This document shows, one piece after another, positions 52,514 through 61,200 of a stretch of DNA of 64,000 nt (position 1 is the stretch's first letter; each line of letters starts with the position of its first letter). Made by a program: the position numbers and the translations under genes. The DNA is from Thermaurantimonas sp046299575 (GTDB lineage Bacteria > Bacteroidota > Bacteroidia > Flavobacteriales > Schleiferiaceae). The notes beneath the pieces are model-generated. The model was not told where the DNA came from. It made no database searches and worked only from the letters and a program-made list of their open reading frames with translations. The stretch covers positions 62,001 through 126,000 of the forward strand of contig NZ_JBKBHX010000001.1 of assembly GCF_046299575.1 (NCBI RefSeq), given 5' to 3'.

Positions 52514-53004
52514 AAAAAACAATCGATGCTTTCTTGTTCTTCTTGATCTATGCGTGTAGTGGAGGTTACAGTTTCACTGGCGGCAATGTAGGTGAAGCAA
52601 AGACTTTTTCAGTGGACTTATTTCCAAATTACGCTCCGATAATAAATCCAAATCTTAGCTTACAATTTACTGAAAAATTAAAAGATATAATATTACAACA
52701 AACTCCTCTCAAATTAAAACCTGAAGATGGAGATTTACATTTTGAAGGATCAATTATTGAATACTCCTTCGTACCACTTGCACCTCAAGGTAATCAATCA
52801 GCTGCACAAACTCGATTTACGATTTCTGTAAAAGTAAAATTTACTAATAAATTGGATAGTTCCAAAAATTTTGAAGAAAAATTTTCACGATTTATCGACT
52901 TTCCTGCTGATGCAAATGTCGCATCTATTGAAAATCAATTGATAGAACAAATTAATAGAGAGTTAGCTGAAAATATTTTGAATAAAGCAATCGTTAATTG
53001 GTAA
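52510..53004 (+). CDS. lptE: LptE-family LPS assembly lipoprotein
   Basis: Outer-membrane lipoprotein that plugs the LPS translocon LptD. 164 residues; lipobox LIYAC with the lipid-bearing Cys17, followed by the Bacteroidota-type start GGYSFTGGNVGEAKTFSVD, then LTF-type beta strands and amphipathic helices (NLSLQFTEKLKDIILQQTPL; NQLIEQINRELAENIL). The start is GTG within a GTGA overlap. LspA, made 4 kb upstream, would process it. Confidence 0.88.
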   Translation: MKKTIDAFLFFLIYACSGGYSFTGGNVGEAKTFSVDLFPNYAPIINPNLSLQFTEKLKDIILQQTPLKLKPEDGDLHFEGSIIEYSFVPLAPQGNQSAAQTRFTISVKVKFTNKLDSSKNFEEKFSRFIDFPADANVASIENQLIEQINRELAENILNKAIVNW

Positions 53005-53005
53005 C

Positions 53006-54853
53006 ATGCAGCGATTAAAAGAATTAATAGAAAATTTTGATCAAATTGAGCTACAAGATGTAGACTTGCTCAAACAATACGCACATCAACATCCATATAG
53101 CTCTATTGTTCAATTAGCCTATGTGTATTTCCTAAAAAAGCAGGAAAATTACAACTTCAATACACAACTAAAACTTACTGCCGCTGCAATAAATAGTAGA
53201 ACGAAATTGTTTAATATAATACATGGGTCAAACATTGCAAAAGTAGTAAAATATTACCAAGCTCCAGTTTATGTACAGGAATTTGATAAAATTGACGATT
53301 TAAGAAATGAAAAAAAACAAAATTTAGAGGAAGCAAATACTTCAAAGAATACATTGCATAATTCATTGGAACCTTCAATAGTAAGACCGGAAACTTCTTC
53401 GGATGAAAAGTTTGAAAAAAATTTATTAAATGACCCAAATACTCAGGATAATTCACAAATTCCAACCAATATTTCAGAAAGAAACAAAGAGGATTCTGCA
53501 TCTGTTACACATCAATATAATCAACACTTCGAGGAAAATGAGATTAAATCAGTAAATACAGAAATACCAGAATCAAAAGAGAAAATTGAAAGTAATCTTA
53601 AATCAGAAGAAAAGGAAAAACAAAATATCAGTGAAAATAATCTGGATGCCATTCGAGAGAAAATAAGAGCAAAATTCGGTCAGCAAAATAGCAAAAATAA
53701 TAACAAAAGTGATAATAAAAAAAATATATCAGATAACTTAAATCCAGTAAGTGAAAATTCCAATCAATTTTTATCTCCACCCAGTCTAAATAAAGAAGAG
53801 AAAAAAATTCCACCGATTGAAAATACAAATTCCAAGGAGGAAAAAGCCCAGAGTACAAAGAAAGATATAACAAAAGAAAGTTCTCTCGAAGATGTAAGTG
53901 ACAATGAAAAACTAAAAGAGGTAAAAAATAGAGCTTCAAACATTTTAAAAAAATTAGAAGCTCTAAAATCAAAATACGCAACAATGGAATCTAAGCCAAA
54001 TGAAGATAAAAGAGATAGCGATGAAACAGATAAGCCACTAGTAGAACAAAAATCTGTTGAGCCTACAAATGAAGAAAATCAAAATACTTCTCAAAACCTT
54101 GAAAATGAAATACAAGTAGTGTTTGACTTAACAGTTACAAAAATTGAAAGAAGTACTACTATTAATGATGACTCGAGTATTTCAGAGAGCGCTCATATAG
54201 TTGAAAACTTTAATGAGGATAATACTACTGTAGATAACACAAAAGAAAATCAAAATAATGTACAGAGCAAGAGCGATAATCATGCGCTAATTCATTCTAT
54301 TGATGATACTGAAATATCAAATAACAATTCTATTACTACCTCAGAAATTAGCTTTGAAAATGAAAAGTTTTATTCTCATGAAGTAAAGGAAGAATTCATT
54401 GAAACGTCAATTGTAAATAAATCAGAAGAATTGAATGATGAGGAAGACATTTTTTCAAAATGGTTAAAAACCTTACACAGATTTGAAGAAAATTCTAGTA
54501 AAGAAAATGACCTTAAAGACCGATTATCACCTCAAAATTCAAGTGAAACAAATTCAAAAAACAATGCAAATAAAAAATTTGAAAAGCTCAAAATTATCGA
54601 TAACTTTTTATCCGGAAATATTCAAATAAAACCAAAATCACCCAGCACAAAGGCAGTAGAAGAACAGAAAGATTTATCCATTAAATATACAGAAACTACA
54701 CCTGACTTGATGACGGAAACCCTCGCCGAACTCTACATTGCCCAGGGTCATGTGGACAAGGCTATCCAGGCTTTAGAAATTTTAAAGTTGAAAAATCCGG
54801 AAAAAAGCAGTTATTTTGCACGCCGAATTCAAGAATTAAAAAAGAAAAAATAA
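53006..54853 (+). CDS. Disordered protein with C-terminal TPR-like helices
   Basis: 615 residues. The N-terminal 95 residues are helical (MQRLKELIENFDQIELQDVD, HPYSSIVQLAYVYFLKKQ) and the last 45 (TETLAELYIAQGHVDKAIQA, EKSSYFARRIQEL) look like a TPR pair. Between them, about 450 residues are low-complexity, rich in Asn, Glu, Ser and Lys, and predicted to be unstructured; here base composition drops strongly while the conserved 3' end recovers. The two ends together match Bacteroidota proteins that share this position between lptE and secG, so the middle is probably a fast-evolving tether. Start ATG one base after the lptE stop. Confidence 0.7.
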   Translation: MQRLKELIENFDQIELQDVDLLKQYAHQHPYSSIVQLAYVYFLKKQENYNFNTQLKLTAAAINSRTKLFNIIHGSNIAKVVKYYQAPVYVQEFDKIDDLRNEKKQNLEEANTSKNTLHNSLEPSIVRPETSSDEKFEKNLLNDPNTQDNSQIPTNISERNKEDSASVTHQYNQHFEENEIKSVNTEIPESKEKIESNLKSEEKEKQNISENNLDAIREKIRAKFGQQNSKNNNKSDNKKNISDNLNPVSENSNQFLSPPSLNKEEKKIPPIENTNSKEEKAQSTKKDITKESSLEDVSDNEKLKEVKNRASNILKKLEALKSKYATMESKPNEDKRDSDETDKPLVEQKSVEPTNEENQNTSQNLENEIQVVFDLTVTKIERSTTINDDSSISESAHIVENFNEDNTTVDNTKENQNNVQSKSDNHALIHSIDDTEISNNNSITTSEISFENEKFYSHEVKEEFIETSIVNKSEELNDEEDIFSKWLKTLHRFEENSSKENDLKDRLSPQNSSETNSKNNANKKFEKLKIIDNFLSGNIQIKPKSPSTKAVEEQKDLSIKYTETTPDLMTETLAELYIAQGHVDKAIQALEILKLKNPEKSSYFARRIQELKKKK

Positions 54854-54855
54854 GT

Positions 54856-55185
54856 ATGCTTACTTTACTTGTTGTACTTACGGTGATTGTATGTCTGCTT
54901 CTTATCCTGGTGGTAATGGTGCAAAATCCAAAAGGTGGCGGCTTGTCATCAGCCTTTGGAAGCAGCACTACAAACCTATTTGGTGGCGTACAAAAATCCT
55001 CAGATTTTCTCGATAGAGCTACATGGACATTATCTATTTTGCTGGTTGTCTTAGTGCTGATCATCAACATAAGCACTGGTTCATCAGATACTGAATCAGA
55101 AACCAAGAGCCAGATAACTGAAGGAGTAGAAATACCAGCTTCCACTCCTCAAAATCAGAACACCACTACACAAGAACAGCCATAA
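54856..55185 (+). CDS. secG: Preprotein translocase subunit SecG
   Basis: Small SecYEG subunit of 109 residues with two transmembrane helices (LLVVLTVIVCLLLILVVMV and ATWTLSILLVVLVLIINIS) around the family core QNPKGGGLSSAFGSSTTNLF GGV. A polar C-terminal tail follows, usual in Bacteroidota. Two bases after the TPR gene. Confidence 0.95.
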   Translation: MLTLLVVLTVIVCLLLILVVMVQNPKGGGLSSAFGSSTTNLFGGVQKSSDFLDRATWTLSILLVVLVLIINISTGSSDTESETKSQITEGVEIPASTPQNQNTTTQEQP

Positions 55186-55227
55186 TTCACTTAAAAGAGG
55201 CACTTTAAGAAGTGTTCGCAGCGCATT

Positions 55228-56541
55228 ATGGCAGGAATAGTATCGATTGTAGGCAGGCCAAACGTTGGCAAATCAACCCTTTTCAACCGTCTCACAGGCA
55301 GGCGAGAGGCTATAGTAGATGACACACCGGGGGTGACTCGTGATCGAATCTATGCCCCAGCGGAGTGGTTAAATCATTCTTTTACAATAGTTGATACTGG
55401 AGGTTATACAGAAGGCTCAGACGATAGTTTCGAGGCTGAAATACGCAAACAAGCTCGACTAGCTATTGAAGAAGCCCATGTGATCATCTTTGTGACTGAT
55501 GGTCGTGAAGGACTCACCCCCCTCGATGAGGAAGTGGCCGAACTTATTCGAAAAAGTAAAAAGCCTCACATACTTGCAGTTAATAAAATTGACAGTCCGT
55601 CTGATGATTTTGCTATTTCTGAGTTTTTAAAATTAGGCTTTAAAGACACATTTCCTGTATCGGCCATTAATGGTCATGGCACTGGCGAATTGCTTGATAA
55701 AGTCATTAGCTATTTGCCCCAAGAAGCGGATAAGAGTATCGATTACACCGAAGAGCTGCCAAGAATTTGCGTAGTCGGTCGCCCAAACGTTGGAAAATCG
55801 AGTTTTTTAAACGCCCTTACCGGTCGCGATCAGCACATAGTATCTGAAGTAGCCGGCACTACACGCGATGCTGTACATACGCGCTATACTATGTTTGGTT
55901 TTGATTTTTATCTGGTAGATACTGCAGGTCTTCGTAAAAAAGGTAAAGTTACCGAGGATCTGGAATTTTACTCTGTAATGCGTGCCATTAAGGCGATTGA
56001 AAATTCAGATGTCTGTATTTTAATGCTTGATGCTTCAAGAGGTATTGAATCTCAGGACTTAAGCATTTTTCACTTAATAGAGAAAAACCATAAAGGAGTA
56101 GTAATAGCCGTTAACAAGTGGGATTTAACTGATAAATCGCATGAAACGGCTACCGCATTCAGAAATGCGATATTAGAAAAAATTAAACCCTTTGACGATG
56201 TGCCGATTTTATTTATATCGGCCACAGATAAAATTAGACTTTTGAAAACCTTAGAAGAAGCTCTTGAGGTATATAAGCGACGTAAAACAAGAATACCCAC
56301 CAGACAACTTAACGAGTTGCTATTGCCCATTTTTGAAAATCAGCCACCCCCCGTGTATAAAGGCAAGAGCATTTCGATAAAATACATTACACAATTACCA
56401 ACTCCGCGACCACAATTTGCGTTTTTTGCGAATTTACCTCAGTACATCAAGGATCCATATAAGAGGTTTGTGGAAAATACAATCAGAACGAACTTTGATT
56501 TCAAAGGCGTTCCTATAGATATTTTCTTCCGCAAGAAATAA
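55228..56541 (+). CDS. der: Ribosome-assembly GTPase Der (EngA)
   Basis: Essential GTPase with two G domains for 50S maturation. 437 residues: G1 motifs GRPNVGKS at 9-16 and 184-191, G3 motifs DTGG and DTAG, G4 NKID and NKWD, and a C-terminal KH-like domain (KSISIKYITQLPTPRPQFAF). Start ATG at 55228, 42 bases after secG. It ends seven bases from the convergent dehydrogenase gene. Confidence 0.97.
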   Translation: MAGIVSIVGRPNVGKSTLFNRLTGRREAIVDDTPGVTRDRIYAPAEWLNHSFTIVDTGGYTEGSDDSFEAEIRKQARLAIEEAHVIIFVTDGREGLTPLDEEVAELIRKSKKPHILAVNKIDSPSDDFAISEFLKLGFKDTFPVSAINGHGTGELLDKVISYLPQEADKSIDYTEELPRICVVGRPNVGKSSFLNALTGRDQHIVSEVAGTTRDAVHTRYTMFGFDFYLVDTAGLRKKGKVTEDLEFYSVMRAIKAIENSDVCILMLDASRGIESQDLSIFHLIEKNHKGVVIAVNKWDLTDKSHETATAFRNAILEKIKPFDDVPILFISATDKIRLLKTLEEALEVYKRRKTRIPTRQLNELLLPIFENQPPPVYKGKSISIKYITQLPTPRPQFAFFANLPQYIKDPYKRFVENTIRTNFDFKGVPIDIFFRKK

Positions 56542-56548
56542 TTGTTTT

Positions 56549-58144
56549 TTAAAAGACAAATCGAGTTGAAATGAAGTGAGAGTGACCTTGATTCACAATC
56601 TCTCGAAGTAAGACTTTACTATGTTCATCCATTTTAGCTGCCACTACCGAACGGATGGAAAACGATCTAAGAGCATCGTACACCGATAATGTACCTTCTG
56701 CAGAATCTTTGCGACCGGTAAACGGCAAGATATCAGGGCCGCGCTGACATTGACTGTTGATGTTGACACGGCTTACCATGTTTACCAGTTGATCAGTGAG
56801 GAGGCCAATCTGTTGAGGAGAATTACCAAAAATACTGACCTGCTGGCCGTATTTAGAATTTTCGAGATAATCGAAAATTTCTTCAAGATCACTGTAAGGC
56901 ACAACGGGCACTACTGGCCCAAATTGCTCTTCGTGGTAAATACGCATCGTATCGTTAACTGGATAAAGAACTGTAGGTGAGTAAAATGGATCCTTTCTGA
57001 TACCTCCATATGCGTTTTGAATGGTAGCCCCTTTCTGAAGAGCGTCTTCTACGATTTCCTGAAGATACTTTGGCTTGTTTTCGTCGGCCAGTGGTGTAAT
57101 GTTGACCTTTTCCTCCCAAGGCAAACCTACTTTCAACGCATCAGCTTTAGCTGAAAATTCTTTTAAAAATGCATCAGCTAAACTTCGATGAACAAAAATG
57201 ATTTTAATGGCCGTGCATCGTTGACCATTGAATGAAAATGCACCTGTGATACACTCAGAGGTAGCTACTGAAATGTCAGCATCAGGAAGGATAATAGCCG
57301 GATTTTTGGCATCAAGACCTAAGATAGACTTGAGCCGATTGGACTTGGGATGCATTTTTTTTAGTGAGTCAGCTACGCGACTCGTTCCTATCATGGCTAG
57401 TACATTTACCCGGCCTGACTGCATAAGCGGTGGTACTACTACACTTCCCTTGCCATATACATAATTTATAACTCCTGGAGGAAAGGCCTCTTGAAAAGCT
57501 TTCTGTAGATAATAATGCATCAAAACACCAGGCCTTGGTGGTTTCATTACCACCGTATTTCCCATTATAAGGGCAGGAATAACTAAAGTGTACGTCTCAT
57601 TAAAAGGATAGTTGTAAGGCCCCATGACAAGTACCACTCCAAGCGGAGTACGGCGAATCTGCCCGATAATTCCCTTCTCAATGACAAATCTCGACTGCGT
57701 GCGCTCAAGATTTTTGAGCTCATCGACAGTTAGATAAATGTACTCAATGGTGCGGTCGAATTCTTTTTCGGCATCCGTGCGCGATTTACCGATCTCCCAC
57801 ATAAGGAGTTGTACGATTTGTTCGCGTTGGGCATTGGCCAGTTTAGCAAATTTTTCAATTGCTGCAATCCGGTCTTCTACTGCCATTGTAGGCCAAAGTC
57901 CCCGACCGCGGTCATATGCCTTACAGGCTGCATTGAGAGCAGCCAAAGCAGCTACCTCGTCCATATCAGGGTATGAGCCTAAGTATTCATAAAAAGAATT
58001 CTCTGCAGGTTCGCTCTTGATGGGGGAATACACCTTGGTAAATGGGCCATTCCAAGGAACGATCTTTCCGTCTAAAAGATAATCATTAATTTCCAACACA
58101 TTATGTTTAATAGATTTTGTCAATTGAAGCGCATCTTGACTCAT
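56549..58144 (-). CDS. NADP-dependent glyceraldehyde-3-phosphate dehydrogenase (GapN-like aldehyde dehydrogenase)
   Basis: Aldehyde dehydrogenase of 531 residues that would oxidise glyceraldehyde-3-phosphate directly to 3-phosphoglycerate. Motifs: GPYNYPFNE (175-183), nucleotide-loop MKPPRPG (200-206), catalytic Cys310 in FNGQRCTAIK, and EEQFGPVVP in the C-terminal half. Position 276, 34 residues before the cysteine, where nearly all aldehyde dehydrogenases have the general-base Glu, is Gly (LGLDAKNP). I believe this is shared by a subgroup of bacterial GapN-like proteins, so it need not mean loss of function. Stands alone, convergent with der. The substrate is inferred from overall resemblance. 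Confidence 0.8.
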   Translation of the reverse strand: MSQDALQLTKSIKHNVLEINDYLLDGKIVPWNGPFTKVYSPIKSEPAENSFYEYLGSYPDMDEVAALAALNAACKAYDRGRGLWPTMAVEDRIAAIEKFAKLANAQREQIVQLLMWEIGKSRTDAEKEFDRTIEYIYLTVDELKNLERTQSRFVIEKGIIGQIRRTPLGVVLVMGPYNYPFNETYTLVIPALIMGNTVVMKPPRPGVLMHYYLQKAFQEAFPPGVINYVYGKGSVVVPPLMQSGRVNVLAMIGTSRVADSLKKMHPKSNRLKSILGLDAKNPAIILPDADISVATSECITGAFSFNGQRCTAIKIIFVHRSLADAFLKEFSAKADALKVGLPWEEKVNITPLADENKPKYLQEIVEDALQKGATIQNAYGGIRKDPFYSPTVLYPVNDTMRIYHEEQFGPVVPVVPYSDLEEIFDYLENSKYGQQVSIFGNSPQQIGLLTDQLVNMVSRVNINSQCQRGPDILPFTGRKDSAEGTLSVYDALRSFSIRSVVAAKMDEHSKVLLREIVNQGHSHFISTRFVF

Positions 58145-58242
58145 TTTCAGCTAAAACGTTTAAAATTTTGCTAAAATTCATTTTTTAAAGCAAATAATTT
58201 GTAACCTCTGTAACATTTCTATACACTGTAGATTGATTCATT

Positions 58243-58250
58243 TAAATTTG
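58243..58250 (+). promoter_or_regulatory. -7 element (TAAATTTG) of the 1462-residue T9SS cargo gene
   Basis: Perfect TAnnTTTG 21 bases before the ATG at 58272. The -33 region has only TTTC. Confidence 0.45.
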
Positions 58251-58271
58251 TTATTTTAAAAATTCTAAATC

Positions 58272-61200
58272 ATGAAAAGAATTACGTTTTTGCTTGGATG
58301 TATAGGATTACTCTTGTTTACTGCAAAAGGTCAAATCAATTCGTATATTTTTACGATCGATAGCCTTGGAACATATATTCCAATAACTGGTGGAGTAGTA
58401 TTAGGTAACGCGTCTACTGACGACCAAAGATTTGTAGATCCCGCTCAGCCGCTTGGAGGTACTACAGAAACAGGTCCTGGATTTCCCATTGGTTTCAACT
58501 TTGTATATAATGGTGTGACATACGATCGCCTCGGTATTCGGGCCGATGGTCTGATTCGTCTCGGTATCTCAGCCGATGGAAATCAAGCTGTTAATATGAC
58601 AGGGGCCGGATACACTGCCATTAGCAGTACCTCTACTGCTCCGGCCAACAAACAAGCGACTATTTGTGGCTTTAACCGCGACCTTCAGGCAAACGGTAAT
58701 GCATCAGAGATCCGACTGCAAACCATAGGTACTGCTCCAAACAGGATTTGCATAGTACAGTGGACTAACTACAGGAGATTCGGCTCTGCCAATACCGCTG
58801 ATACTATAAACTTTCAAATACGTCTGCACGAAACGACCAATTCCGTCAGTATCGTTTATGGCCGATTTGCAACACCTAATACAGGCACTAGCGTTACGGG
58901 TCAGGTTGGGCTCAGGGGCTTTTCAAATACCGACTTCAGAAATGTAACTACTACTTCTACATGGGCTAACGCTGTACCGGGTACAACAAATACAGCGGCC
59001 ATGCCTTTTGTTTCAAACAATCTACCGGCTCAAGGCCTAACCTATAACTGGGCTGTACCTTCTTGCTTTGCTCCGGGCAGTGTTTCGTTTACCAACATTA
59101 CACACAATTCAGCCACTGCAAACTGGGCTGCTCTGAACCCGTCCATCGGATATCAGTTACAATTTGGCCCTGCTCCACTTACGCTTGGACAAGGAACAAC
59201 TGTTACCGTAACGACAGGAACTACGTACAATTTTACAGGTTTGACTTCAGGGGTACAAATGGCTGTATTCATTCGAAACATTTGTAGCTCCACAGATACT
59301 TCTGTATGGCAAGGACCGTTCACTTTTACACCTCAGTGTTCAGTTCCGACAGGATTTAGTGTCGTAAATGCAGACAGTACTCAAATTACACTTGGCTGGG
59401 CTCCGAATGCCAATGTGACATTTGAAATTGAATACGGTCCAGTTGGGTTTACAATAGGAACCGGGACGATTATTACTGGAATTACTGGTAGTCAGCATAC
59501 CATAACAGGTCTCAATCAAAGTACTCAGTACCACTTTTATCTACGCTCGCGATGTGATTTGACGACTGTATCTAACTGGACGACGGCTCTTTTTGGAGCC
59601 ACCACATGCGGTACATTTAATCTTCCTTTTTACGAAGATTTTCTGAGTTGGCCACCTTTATGTTTCAGCTTTTCTACTACAGGTACTGCTACACAAAACT
59701 GGTCTCACTTTACTACCGGGGGTGTTTCGCTGGCAAGGGCAAATTTCTGGAGCTGGACAAATGGAATTACTGCCAGAATGCAACTACCAAGAATTCAGCT
59801 GAATCAACCTTCATGGATAAAATATGCATGGTCACATCAGTACAATGCTACCTATCCGAATGACTCTTTATTTCTTGAGATAAAAATCGATACTTCGACT
59901 ACTTGGACACGCTTACAATCACTAGGAGGTCCATCATTCAACACACCAGGTAGCGGCACTACTACTCCAGGACAATTTGCCCAGGAAAGCGTAGTAATAC
60001 CTTCTTCTTTCATTGGCAAAAAAGTCGATATCAGACTCGTAGGCCGGTCCGGGTTTGGTCCTGATGTATTTATTGATTTCATTGAAGTAGAAGCTATACC
60101 GAGTTGTCTTCCTCCATCCGCCATTACAGTTACGAACGTAAGTATCAACGGAGCAACTGCTACTTTCACAAAAAACAATACTACATCTGCCACACAGTGG
60201 GAGGTGGGTACCGTAGGCTTTACGCCCGGTTCTGGTCTTCAAGTTGTATCAGGCTCTGTTACAGGCACCACAATAAACATCACCGGTTTACAGCCCAATA
60301 CTCAATACCAACTTTATGTACGAGACAGCTGTAACTCAGCTTCTTACAGTGCATGGATTGGTCCTGTTTCGTTTACAACTCCATGTGCTGCTGTTTCTAT
60401 GCCCTTTAATGAAACCTTTACCACCTGGCCTCCATCTTGTTTCACTTTCAGTACAACCGGATCTGCCACACAAAACTGGTCACACTTCACAACCGGTGGT
60501 GTCACTTTGGCAAGAGCTAATTTCTGGTCATGGAGCAATGGTATCAGAGCAGTGATGAACACTCCTTTTGTTCATATTTCACAAGCAGCACAGCTTAGGT
60601 TTTATTGGTCTCATTTATATAGTTCGGTCTATCCAAACGATTCCCTAATTGTGCTTTCCCGAAACGACAGTACGGGCATAGCTGATACCATTCTCAGACT
60701 GGGTGGTCCTACTTTCAATACCCCGGGCGCAGGCAATACAACCCCTGCACCGACTTTCGTAGAACAAATTGTAACGTTACCCACTTCATATGTTGGTAAA
60801 AATCAAAGATTTGAATTTCATGCCAGAAGTGGGTTTGGCCCTGATGTCTTTATCGATCAAATTATTGTGGAAAATATCCCGGCATGCCCTGCACCACAAA
60901 ACTTTGTTTCAACAGGAAACACAGCTACTTCAGCCACTTTTAGCTGGACTCAGGCCGGAACCAATGCCGGTAACTGGGATATTGAATGGGGACCAGTTGG
61001 TTTTGTACCGGGCTCAGCTGTAGGAACTATAGTAAATGTAAATACCAATCCCGCTACTGTCACCGGGCTGCCTTCAGGTTCTTGTATGGACTTTTACATC
61101 CGCACTAAATGCCCATCTGTAAGCGACTCCAGTGCTTTTGTCGGACCCGTCACATTGTGTCTGCCCATTCAGTTCGATGTTCAGACTACTTCAGTACATA

